Made by a program: the position numbers and the translations under genes. The notes under the pieces were generated by a model. The model was given only the letters and a program-made list of their open reading frames with translations, did no database searches and was not told the DNA's origin. 37,344 bases of DNA from Spirogloea muscicola (taxonomy: Eukaryota > Streptophyta > Zygnematophyceae > Spirogloeales > Spirogloeaceae): contig WELB01000366.1 of the NCBI GenBank assembly GCA_009602725.1, forward strand, positions 42,883 to 80,226, read 5' to 3'. This document shows, one piece after another, positions 1 to 9,569 of the stretch (positions are counted from its first letter, which is position 1; each line of letters begins with the position of its first letter).

Positions 1-13
1 CCGCCGCCCCGCC

Positions 14-3000
14 ATGGCCTCGCTGCCCGCCCCGCCGCCACCCCTTGCCGCCGCCGCCGCGCTGCCCATCGCCGGCCATGCCGCCCGGTGAGCGCCGCGC
101 CCCGCTCCGCCTCTCCCACTGCGCCTCCCCACCCCACCCTCTCAGCGCCGGCGGGCACCGGGAAGACCCATGCAGCCCACCCCCCCGCAGCTGTCCTCCG
201 CCGCGCTCTGCGCACCTCGAGCCCCTGGGCCGCGCCCTTCTGACCTGCATTGCGCTGCACTGGGCTGCACCCGCACCCCGCACCGTGCCGCCCCAGCTTC
301 GCCAGCCCGGCTCTGGCCCGAAGCCTCCGACCTTCCGCGCACCGCTGGCTCGTGCGAGGGGCCGCCTCCCAGGTCCGCCACTCCTGACTCCTTGTGCAAG
401 CTCGCTCGTACCTGCTTGGCCCTCTTCTGCCCATGCTGCTGCTGGTGGGGCCGCCTTCGAGCAGCTCTCGACACTGGCTATGGCAAGTCATGGCTTGCTC
501 ACATGCTGGCCCTGCACACGCGTGCTTCTTCCTGCCTCTCGCCCCCCGATAACTCGAGCCTCCGTGGCCACTGCATGCCGCATGGCTGGGCACGTGCGCA
601 GCCAGGGCCTCGCGGCGACCCGAAGCCGGTTACCCAGGAAGCCACGGCCTCCAAGTGTCCCTTTCCGCACCAATTCTTCCAGGTGAGCTGCTTGGTCCGA
701 GCCCCCAATGTGGATGCCTGGTACAACACCATTGCAACGTGCCATGTGCAAGTCGTCCGACGAGAACTTCTGCCTCAATACCTCTGAGAGAGCATAGAAC
801 CCCCTGCCAACCCCAGAGCCCCCCCTCCNCCCCCCCCCCCCCCCCCCCCCGGCTGCAATGTTGAGAACATGAGTTGACCCTCTCAGCTCACAATCACTTC
901 AAGCTCAGCAAATCCCAACCCCCAGCCCCTAGACCCACCAGATAGAAGGCCCTACTCTCTGCCAAACCATCAGCCACGTACTCATGAGGTGTGCTGTGCG
1001 TCTGCGCACCGGCAGCAGGATGATAAGGAGAGGGGGCCACAGCCACCCTCTGCTTCGGCAGCCAGGGCATCTGCGGCTGGCGTGCAGGAGGTTCCTGGTA
1101 GCTGGGACAACCCGGGGGCCCTTCGGGACTGGCTGGACTACTTCTACCTCCAGGGGTGGCACAAGTTCGCGACCTCTCGTATGGAGAAATACAAAAGGTT
1201 CAGAGCCAGCCCGTATATCTGATGAGAAAAGCCTGTGTGGCTGCTGTCACAGCCTCTTCTCTTGCTGCCGAGACTATCGGAGCTGCTGTCTCACCCACAC
1301 GCCTCAGTCCCTGGGCAGCTACCTCTCGCTTCTTTCACCTGCGCTACTGACTGGTCTGCCGCGGTGATCATGTCCTGGTCAGCACGGTCTTCAAGACCCA
1401 CATTGGGCCAGACCTGAAGAAATCCAACCTCGTGTACATCCTTGATCGTGCTTCTTATGACATCCTTTACGACAACTCCAAAGTACGCCACCTCTTTGTT
1501 GCCGAGCCAGTTGTCGGCAAAAAGCGTCCTCTTTCTCGTCGCGTAGACGATGCAACCCGTTGCCACAGGGCACTGCTGGGTGAAGTTGTGGTCTCAAGCA
1601 TCCTAGGTGCATGGCACATCCAGGTCGAGAAGAAAGATATCTTCTTCGGCCTCTACTTGCCGGACGCGAAGACTTTCAACAACGGCTACAGAATCCTAGC
1701 AGAGGTGGACCCTGCTGAGGAGAAGCATAAACGGCTCAAGGGCTACTGCATCAAGCTGCTGGCTGTGTATGGTCCCAAGCACGTCCCGGCAGCTGAACAA
1801 GTGAGCGTCTCTTCACCTCACTCTCACCTTGCAAACCCTGGTCCCATGCTTGGTGCAGCATGTGACCTCCATACATGCAAGGCATCTGAGGCCACCATTG
1901 GCACTGGCACCGCAGCTCAGCTCATTCTTCTTCGACAAGTGGGAGCAAGCCATTGCCAAGGACGGCAAGGTGGAGATTTACAAGGACCTTGGTGAACTGA
2001 TGTGGAACTGGCACCTCATTGGCTTCGAGTCCAAAAAGGTGCAGTCTACAACTCGAGCCTCTCCGTTTAGCTCGCTTGCCTAGTTTGATTCTGGATTGAT
2101 AGTCAAGCTGCAGATACTCAGTTTCTCCCTGCAATCTGCAGGCCTGGCAGCCTGCCAAACCAGAGCTTGTCAGCTCTGACTTCATCAGCAGTTGGGCTGG
2201 GCCCATGATCATTCCCATCATGAACCTGCCTGGGAGTGCTGTCAAGGACTTCGTGACCAAGAACTTGATCCTGCCAAGTGTTGCAAAGCTGGGCCTTGTC
2301 AAGCCGAGCCCCCAAGTCGCACTCGCGTAAGCTCTGAGCAATTGAGCCAATGCCAATCGCCTCCGGACAAGTTCCCTCCTTCTCATTGCTCGGGCTTGTG
2401 CCTCTGATACAATTGCAGAGCACTCGTATCTTGCGCAGCGCGCAGCTACAGTTCTATGAGGACAACATGGACGAAGCCGTAAAGCTTGGCATGGAGGAGC
2501 CGTTCAATCTAACAAGGTAACAGTTCTTCCCACCTCCCTCAATCCAAGCTAGCTGTTGCTTGGTCGCCTCAGGGGGCCCAGAGTTCGACCAGGACCGCTA
2601 GCATGATTCTCCCCTGTTGTCAATTGCTCATATGTGGACCAGGGAGGAGGCGCTCGTCAACCTCCAATTCTTTGTCAGCTTCAACTCCAGAGGCGCTATA
2701 CAAGGCGCCTTGGCCAGCACGCTCATGCAACTGGGGGTCATGTCTGGTGAGATACTCACACTGCAATCGCTGCTCACATCTTGCACCTCAGCATTTGCCC
2801 AGACATCACCTCGACTCCTCCATGTTGAATTTGGAGCATCAGCTCCTTTGTGATGACCAAGATCAGCTCCTGCGAGCTGTAGCAAGGACAGAATACTGGG
2901 TGTGCTCTCTGCATTACAAGAAGTTGAAGTTGCGCCCCTCCATAACATGCGTGAAATAGGCTCCAATAACTGGTTGCTTGCACGTCACATAACGGGGGGC

Positions 3001-4149
3001 CAGGTGGAGCTCGACATGACCTGATGAAAGAGCTGACAGAGGAAGCGCAAGCGGCAGTAGCAAAGACAGGGGGGAAAGTGACGCTGGAATCTGTTGCCAA
3101 TATGCCTTTGCTGGAGAGCATAGTGTACGAAGTCTTCCGGCTCCATCCCCCTGTCTTCCTCCAGGTAATTTGCACACCCTGCCTCGAGCCCCTGCTTCAT
3201 GGACGGGCAGCAGGTGCAAATGCACAATTGTGTATTTAAGTGTGTACAATGTTGACCTGCTGACACACCCAAATTCGGGCCTCCGTCTGCCATTCTGCTG
3301 GCTGTCGTGTCCGTGCACTAAGCACCAACCACAAAAGCACCAGATCACGGAGACAGGGCCACTTGGTATGGTAAGCGCAAACTGTCACAGGTGTAGTGAA
3401 GCCTGTACTCCTCATGTGGCAGCACGCGAGGATGAAGGAGGACCATGTCATTACTTCTCACACTGGGTCTTACCAGCTGTACAAGGATGAGGTCATCTGT
3501 GGCAACTGCTGGTTTGTGTCAAGGGACCCGAAGATATTCCCCAACCCGGATGCCTTTGACCCCAGGTATGCAAGGCGGCCGCTTTGACTATTACACATTC
3601 ACAGCATTTGGGTATGGGCAATACAAGACCTCACTAGCAGCTACTCAGGACCTTAATCAGGCGGGGCTGTGACTGCCATGCACTGTACAGGCGATTCTTG
3701 GGGCCCAATAGGAGCAATCTAAGCAACCTGCTGTGGTCCAATGGATACCAGACTACTAGTGTTGCTGACACCATGCCTAATAAGCAGTGCCCTGGCAAGG
3801 ACTTCGTGCCTCTCATTGTTCGGGTACGCTCCATCGCCTTGGCTCGATTTCTTCTAACTCCAATTGCCTTCATTGCTGGAACATGCTGGCTTGAGGCTGA
3901 CCTGCATTCTCCAGCCAACTAAGCACGGGCCTGGGTTTTGAGTTCAACTAGGTCTTTCTGGCGAACTTCTTTCTCCGTTACAGCTTCATGGAGTTGACGG
4001 GCCCGACTGGTTGGAACCTGGAGAAGATGGTACCTGGACCTTGCTTGCAGGAATATGCTGGCAAAGGTGAACAGCAACTTTTTGTCCAACAACTTACCCC
4101 AAATTTACTACTGCAGCAGCCACAAGGACCGAATCAGTGCGTCCACTGA
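14..4149 (+). CDS. CYP74: CYP74-family cytochrome P450 (allene oxide synthase / hydroperoxide lyase type), 13 exons
   Basis: CYP74 enzymes rearrange fatty-acid hydroperoxides without O2 or a reductase, usually in plastids. Exons by splice sites and phase: 14-87, 602-682, 1066-1197, 1383-1482, 1624-1800, 1916-2038, 2142-2326, 2421-2516, 2643-2746, 3004-3164, 3423-3565, 3691-3823, 3952-4149. They total 1707 nt, or 568 residues plus TGA. The first two exons give a basic, Ser/Pro/Ala-rich plastid-type leader. Then come the family start PGSWDNPGALRDWLDYF, the STVFKTHIGPDL block, the I-helix region FVSFNSRGAIQGALAS, the ExxR-type LLESIVYEVFRLHPP (E and R), RDPKIFPNPDAFDPR, and the CYP74-type haem-ligand region NKQCPGKDFVPLIVR with Cys. 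The C-terminus is MELTGPTGWNLE followed by a Gln-rich tail. Exons from 1066 on are well supported; the first two rest on phase and transit-peptide character. Which CYP74 activity (AOS, HPL, DES or EAS) cannot be decided. Confidence 0.88.
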
Positions 4150-5460
4150 CTGCCAGTGTCTGAATCAACCTCCGAGTCGGAGCTCCAGGCTCCTGCCAAG
4201 GGAATTTTGTCAGCAAAGACGATTGTATACATCGCTGCATATTAACACCTCTATCACCATGCTTATGAGGCATATATGCTTGAGCATATATGCTTGTAGA
4301 ATCAAGAGCACGACGGAATTGATCCGCCAATTATGGGGAACATAGATATTGAAAGCATGCGTTACCTGCAATAGTAGCGTGTGGCCTGTAAAAGATCTAC
4401 ATCCACTCGACGATGAGGCGAAAGTATCAGAACATGTGTGCCTGCTGTATTCACAAGCTTTGTGGACCAGTGGCAAATGTTGGGAAATCAAGGCAGGTGT
4501 CCATCTGTCCACCGCTATTGCAGCCACATGTTCCACCGCGCCCCCCCCCCCACCCCCCCCCCTCCTTCCCCTTCAGATAACAATGTAATGTACAATTCAC
4601 TAGCTGAAAGTGGCACACAGTGACAAACCGACCTTGAGAAAGCGGATGGATAGCTGAAAGCTGAAAGATATTTTAGATTTCTGCCTTCAAGATGTCATTG
4701 ATTGCATAATACAAGCCAGCAGCGGTTAAGTCTTGAGAAACGTTTTGAGCAGGTCATCGTCCAAGAGCTGACATTTAGCAAGCCAGTAATCAGTATGTGT
4801 ATTCCATACTACGATCAGTTATACGGCTGCAGAGCGACGTCTGGATGGTGCAGACCTTTCAACTGGGAATACTCAATTACAAAAATGCTGTCATTTCAAG
4901 AGAATTTTGATTTACAGATAGATGTGTTGTGTTGGCAACAAATTGCATGTATCAGTGGTACATTCCGAGTTGATGGCTTGATATAGATTGCAGTACTTGG
5001 TATCATATACGCTACAAACCTACTGTCCATAACAACAAGGATTTTCCGTCAGAAGATAATAAGTATACTAAAGACCCAGTTCAGGTTGGCCTAAGGGTTG
5101 CAACAAATGCTTGGAAAAGCTGCGCAACAGCAACAAATTTGCACTCCCATGACAGGGTGAACGTGGATGTGTAGCCCACATCCTAATCTTCATTTCATAT
5201 AATGGCAAAAAATGTAAAATTTAGCAATCAAAATGTGAAGCTTCATGTTGACAGGTCGTCATGACTTCTCGCTCAGACCTAACACTGGCTCAGCCCACAC
5301 AGAGTATAATACAAAGCGTCTGCTGCCCATGCAGCTGTCAAGCTTCGTGCATAATAGCTTGACCCTGTCTACTACTGAGCCACATCTCGCATCAATCCTC
5401 TGAGATTTGAGAGCTCGACGATGTGAACTCTACTGTACAGATGAGTTTGTCATCAAGGGA
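4150..5460. other. Intergenic region between convergent CYP74 and membrane-protein genes
   Basis: No convincing gene was found. It holds the CYP74 3' untranslated region, a C-homopolymer-rich tract near 4542-4563, a short direct repeat of GCATATATGCTTG near 4270-4297, and A/T-richer sequence than the flanking genes. Both neighbours point inward, so it probably contains two 3' ends and no promoter. Confidence 0.5.
4387..4391 (+). terminator. Possible TGTAA polyadenylation signal for the CYP74 gene
   Basis: TGTAA lies about 240 bases after the CYP74 stop; a second copy is at 4584-4588, just past a C-rich tract at about 4542-4563. TGTAA is the usual polyadenylation motif in chlorophyte green algae. 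A five-base motif is common by chance, so this is only suggestive. Confidence 0.3.
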
Positions 5461-7763
5461 CTACTCAGCCTTGGTCAGGCTGCTTGTCTGGGTGGAGAGG
5501 GACAAGTACTTGTTCTCCCGGTAAGCAAAGTATAGTGAGTGCACCGTGCCAGGTCCGAGCACCACCGATGCGAGGAAGTACATCGTGGTGGCCGACCAGC
5601 CCTCCTGATAGAAGGGCACGAAGAGGAAGCTGGCTGCCAGGACTGGGAGCGTGGAGACGAGGAAGAGCGGCGAATGGAGAGCCCCCTCGTGGTTACCGAA
5701 TAGCGCCAGTGTCTGCTGCAGCAGATCTGGGTGCTGCACCAGCTGGATCGCCGCCACGGCCTTCCACCCCGACACCATACACAGTAAGGGCATAATGACG
5801 CGCCAGAGGGTTGCCTGAAGTAAGGAAGATGTGCACGACACAGCATGCACGCAGGCCGAGTGGATTACCTGAAAGGCCAAGCATGCCCCTGCTGCGAGGA
5901 GGTGAGCTGCCACAGCAGCTTTATGACCAGCAGGCCCGTCACGGTCCGAAGGCGTTGTCAGGCGTGAGTAGAAGAGCTGGTGAGCATAGCCGCAGGGCAG
6001 GGCGAGTGTCAGGGATGGCATTCCCGCAGCGGTGGACATCCCAAGCAGGGAAAGACGAGAAGGCGCTCGAGGAGCTCACAGGCCAGATGAAGGGTGTCGT
6101 AAAAATGGCGACCGCGCAGACGGCTAGGTCATGGCCACTGGTGAACATCGTGCCAAGGAGTGGCACGAATCCCGCAAAGAGCACGGCAGTTGCAGCTGCA
6201 ACTTTTGCAGCAGGCACTTTCTTCTTCTCCTCCACCCATTCTGCGGTGGGATTGTCCTGCAGCGCAGCACGAACAACTCAACTCGTACGAGGAACTCCTG
6301 CGGCTTCAGAGAGGCCATACTGACATGCCCTAGCTTCCCAACATAGTTGCCCGTAGCTCCAACTGTCAATGCTGTGAGGGCGTGCTTGACAAACCGAGTC
6401 GCTGCGAAGGTAGGCAGTGAGCCACAGGGCGGGGATGATGAGGTAAGTGCCAACGACGATACACAGTGGGATGAGGGTCGGGCCCCACTTGAGGGGCTTG
6501 TGACCCTTGCTGCACACAACCACAGCCCACAATGATAGATTGTGGTGATTGTTAGGGCCAATTGTAACGGCAGACTCCTACCTCCCACCACAAAAGCCTT
6601 CTGTGATTCGCACTTGACTGCAGGGCCCCATGAGTCGACACTCACCTATCCGAGCGGCACGACTCGACGGCAGCTGTGATCGACCAAGCAAAGAGGTACG
6701 TGAGGAAGTAGCCAAGGGCGAGGGTACCACACTGCTCCACGCGAAAGTTCCTGCCAAGCCTCAGGCACACAGAGGCTCTTGAGGTGGTATGCTCAGCCAA
6801 AATGCTCACTGAAACAGTTGTGCCCAGCGTGCAGTAGGTCCAAAACGTAGTGACCAGCACAAGCTCTACTAGAAGCGCATGCGACGCACAGTGAAAAACG
6901 TCTTGACTTGGAGTTGGTGGAAGAGACGCACGCAAAAAATGGTGTCAAGATTTGCAGCAACTTGTCCACGCCGGGGATGTGGAGGTACTCCGGCTGGTTG
7001 GGAGCGCTGTGACATCCTCACAGCGCAGCCGGGCTCTCAAGCTTTCGGCCTTGCTACTGAGGATAGACTCTGGACACAAGAGGCGGCTGCGACCACACTG
7101 TCTGCAGCAGGTACGGACGGGGACACCTGGGCTGCCGTGTCCCCTCGATCGCTGACTACCTTGCGAGCAGGTGTGGCACGGTGCTCACTCAGCGATGAGC
7201 TGCTTGAAGTACGGTGTCATGAGTGGCGTGACATAAGTCGCAAAGAGGGCCAGGGGGACGACAACTGGCGCCAGCCAGTTGAGGCCTTTGGCGCCACCCT
7301 CGTCGGTTGTGGACACTCCTCGAACCTGCCGCTGCTGTGCGGGCGAGGGAGCCTGACTGTACTGTCAGCACAGGAGTCGGTCGTCTGGAGAGTTGATGGA
7401 AGACCAGGCCGCTACGCGCGCGAAGCAGATTCGCGCAAAAGGCGAACGGCCTGGCCGGCTCAATAAGCTCGATCCGGTCGCGCCACATGCTGCGCAATCT
7501 GCTGAGCTCAAGCCCGGCATTCGACGAACCTCATCTGTGTCGGCTATCGCCCTCACGGACACCGTCCGGGCGGCTCTGCGGCCATGGAGTGCCCTGCCAC
7601 CACGCAACGTTGCAAACACTGCGCTGGGCACGTGAGAGTCCACACGTCTTGGAAGCCCTGGTTTCGGCAGCTGAAGAGGGAGCAGCGTGGCCAGCGTGAC
7701 CAGGGCTGCTGGCAGTACCTCTTGGTCGAAGCTGCAGGAGGCAGGAGGCGAGCAGAGCCGCAT
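5461..7763 (-). CDS. Polytopic membrane protein of unknown function with plastid-type leader, 9 exons
   Basis: I do not recognise the family. Exons (minus strand): 7763-7530, 7352-7189, 7006-6928, 6863-6810, 6731-6646, 6509-6395, 6256-6080, 5976-5869, 5814-5461. All phases agree and they sum to 1371 nt, 456 residues plus TAG. The first exon is Arg/Ala/Ser-rich, ending near ARTVSVRAIADTDE, which looks like a plastid transit peptide. About eight hydrophobic segments follow, for example LNWLAPVVVPLALFATYV, LGYFLTYLFAWSITAAV, IPLCIVVGTYLIIPALWL, AAATAVLFAGFVPLLGTM and FLASVVLGPGTVHSLYFAY, then a short hydrophilic tail YRENKYLSLS. A Lys-rich loop (VEEKKKVPAAK) lies between segments. Two introns are very short: 5815-5868 (54 nt) and 6732-6809 (78 nt), both multiples of three. 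The start could be a different upstream ATG. Plastid location is inferred only from the leader. Confidence 0.65.
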
Positions 7764-8110
7764 CTGAAGCCCTCAAAGGCGCCGGCTGGGCGGACGGCCA
7801 GCCTGGGTGCCGCGCCCGCGAACTACACGGCAGTCCGGTGGGCCAGTGGGCGTGGCGTCAGAGCCGTGCACCGTCGACGGTGCTGCCATTGCACCACAGC
7901 CCGCCCGGAGAACTCGGGATAGGCGTGGGAAGAAGAGAGCAGGACACGGCAGGGGAGGTCTTGCGGCGGCCGTGCCGGGCGGCAGAGGGCGGCAGAGGGC
8001 ACGGGCAGCATGAGGAGGCGGCAGCGGCAGCGGCAGCGGCAGGCGCAGCGGCGGGAATGCGGGTGCCTGCTCGGGCGCGCGCGGAGCGGCGGGGCGGGCG
8101 GAGCGCACCA
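7764..8110. other. GC-rich upstream region with a GGCAGC-type microsatellite
   Basis: This stretch lies 5' of the membrane-protein gene and probably includes its promoter; no recognisable element was found. A short (GGCAGC)n-like run sits near 8019-8043. Open frames here are low-complexity Ala/Arg/Pro translations of GC-rich DNA and are not supported as genes. Confidence 0.4.
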
Positions 8111-8114
8111 GANG

Positions 8115-8400
8115 AAGCACTAGGAGGAACAAGCACACGACGCAACTAAGCAGCCACGAAGCACTCAGCAACCCCTGCTCAGCAGCCTCAGGCCAGAGAG
8201 ACAGGGTTCCTGGAAGCGGGTCCCCAGGCCGGAGCCAGGGGCAGCAGCGAGGGCGCTGCCGAGTCCAGAAAGTGCTCGCCCGTTGAGGATAGGGGCTGGA
8301 AACGCCAGCCCGACAAGAATGGACAGAGTACGAGAAGGGGGCCAGGGGAAGCGCTAAGAACAAGCAGCACAGAAAGCAGCTACGAATCACTCAGTAATCC
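8115..8400 (-). mobile_element. Retroelement 3' ends (LLSRGY family): a 3' tail plus part of a second copy, head to tail
   Basis: On the minus strand, 8400-8268 reads as the end of a family reading frame (GRDY then TGA) followed by a 3' tail: CGCTTCCCCTGGCCCCCTTC, an inverted repeat GGGCTGG/CCAGCCC at 8293-8311, and a CGGGCGAGCACTTTC end. Directly behind it (8267-8115) starts the C-terminal coding end of another copy (RALAAAS-like, LRLLSRGC, stop). The same arrangement recurs at 18468-18730. No intact reverse transcriptase is present; these are 5'-truncated remnants. Confidence 0.6.
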
Positions 8401-8408
8401 CTGCCAAG

Positions 8409-8633
8409 GGGTTTTGGCTAGTGCCTTGCACCAGAAAGCTGGGCGAGCTCTACTTGGTGGCAGGAGGGCTCCGTTTCTGGCATCTAGTATTCATGCAGCG
8501 ATCAGTGACCTTTATGTTTTGACCCGTGGTTGTAGAGCGGGTCAATCTGCTGTGGGTTATGTAGACCTTCAGATGTGCTTGCCTTTGTACTTGGCAATTT
8601 GGCCTACATTTGTTTCTGTTACACGGAACTTTT
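8409..8633 (+). mobile_element. Retroelement 3'-end fragment (YVLTRGY family) nested inside an older copy
   Basis: In plus frame it encodes ALHQKAGRALLGG and then AISDLYVLTRGC, followed by a 3' tail containing GTGCTTGCCTTTGTACTTGG. This matches the 3' ends at 13551-13707 and 13952-14108. It interrupts the minus-strand LLSRGY-family copy exactly within its LLSR|GY codons and is flanked by near-identical nine-base repeats: CCTGCCAAG at 8400-8408 and CCTGCTAAG at 8634-8642. That is what a target-site duplication would look like. Confidence 0.65.
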
Positions 8634-8639
8634 CCTGCT

Positions 8640-9000
8640 AAGCAGCCGCAGATCAGAGATGCTAGGCTCCTGGAAGTGGGTCCCCTGGCCAGAGCCAGAG
8701 GCAGCAGCGAGGGCTCTGCCGGCACGAAGGTGCAGCGCGCGGGCCATAGACCTCTGCAGCGAGACGGCCAGGCGCATACGGTACACTTGCGCCAGCGACC
8801 CGGCTGCAGGAAAGTCCACCGGCTCCCCGTGGAAGCGTCGGGCAATGGCGTGACGGGCGAGCTGGGTGAGCAGCTCGAGCCACCGAGCGCCCAGCGCCCC
8901 ATGGGTGTCGATTGCCGACGGGAAGAACTCCTCTTCCCGCAGATGGTCGGCGTACTTGAGCTACTCAAGCAGTCTCTTGAGGAAATTGAGATCTGTGCCG
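8640..9000 (-). mobile_element. Retroelement C-terminal coding remnant (LLSRGY family)
   Basis: The minus-strand frame reads EEEFFPSAIDTHGALGARW, LELLTQLARHAIARRFHGEP, SLAQVYRMRL, HLRAGRALAAASGSGQG and SISDLRLLSR. It continues across the nested insertion into the GY-stop at about 8390-8400. Parallel sequences occur at 13730-13990 (plus), 17800-18020 (minus), 18587-18700 (minus) and 24981-25313 (minus), which shows a dispersed repeated protein end. No function is known to me for this C-terminal region. There is no start codon or upstream domain here. Confidence 0.6.
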
Positions 9001-9569
9001 TTGACATAAGCTCAAGCTTTGTGGCATGGAAGTCAAGCAGCCGGTAGTAAGCACGGAAACGTCATGCGTCTTTACCAGCTCTCCAGCGAATCATAAAGTA
9101 AAGTCAATAGAGACAGATTTCCCGCCTGGTTGCCCCCAATTGTAAAGACATTCGGCCAATGTCATCGAGGCAAGGATAGACATTGAAGATGTTCAGGCAA
9201 ATGCAGTACACTGATCGGAGTGATATATTATTTGGAACTGGGAAGACTGCAGTCAGCCTTGAATAATGCTAGTGGCTGCTAATCTCTGTTACATGCAGTA
9301 CCACCTAGAGCATCCACACCTGAATGAGACGAGCTCAGACCTCCAACTGCACTATAAATCAGCTGTGCTTTTGCATGGCGGCCACCTCGACCTTGGCAAC
9401 AATCCATGCCCTGCCAGGTCAACTAGGAAGCTCACACAATCAAGCACCACAGGAACCGACCTGGCTCTGAGCCTGCACAATCTTGACCGTTAAGTGGAGG
9501 AGAAAGTGCGTCAGTGGTACGACCCAGCTCCTCCTCCCCCGCAGTCTGAGACTTCTTGTGAAGTGACCG
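9001..9569. other. Intergenic region downstream of GRAS gene
   Basis: No gene is supported. It includes the presumed 3' untranslated region of the minus-strand GRAS gene, with a TGTAA motif on the minus strand at 9293-9289. Confidence 0.4.
9289..9293 (-). terminator. Possible TGTAA polyadenylation signal for the GRAS gene
   Basis: The plus strand reads TTACA, so TGTAA is on the minus strand, about 280 bases past the GRAS stop codon. Its position suits a 3' untranslated region, but the motif is short. Confidence 0.3.

Noticed and set aside
45-787. Long plus-strand open frames at the left edge (213 and 205 codons)
   Set aside because: They are Pro/Ala/Arg-rich translations of GC-rich DNA that overlap each other. 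The phase-consistent CYP74 exons at 14-87 and 602-682, with GT donors, explain the region better.
4264-4300. GCATATATGCTTG repeated twice, possible regulatory palindrome
   Set aside because: It is a short A/T-rich repeat in a 3' intergenic region between convergent genes; no regulatory role can be supported.
6080-6395. Frame GATGNYVGKLGHVSMASL between membrane-protein exons (about 6285-6350) as an extra exon
   Set aside because: Including it breaks the reading frame or needs a 32-nt intron. Excluding it as part of the intron 6394-6257 keeps all phases consistent.
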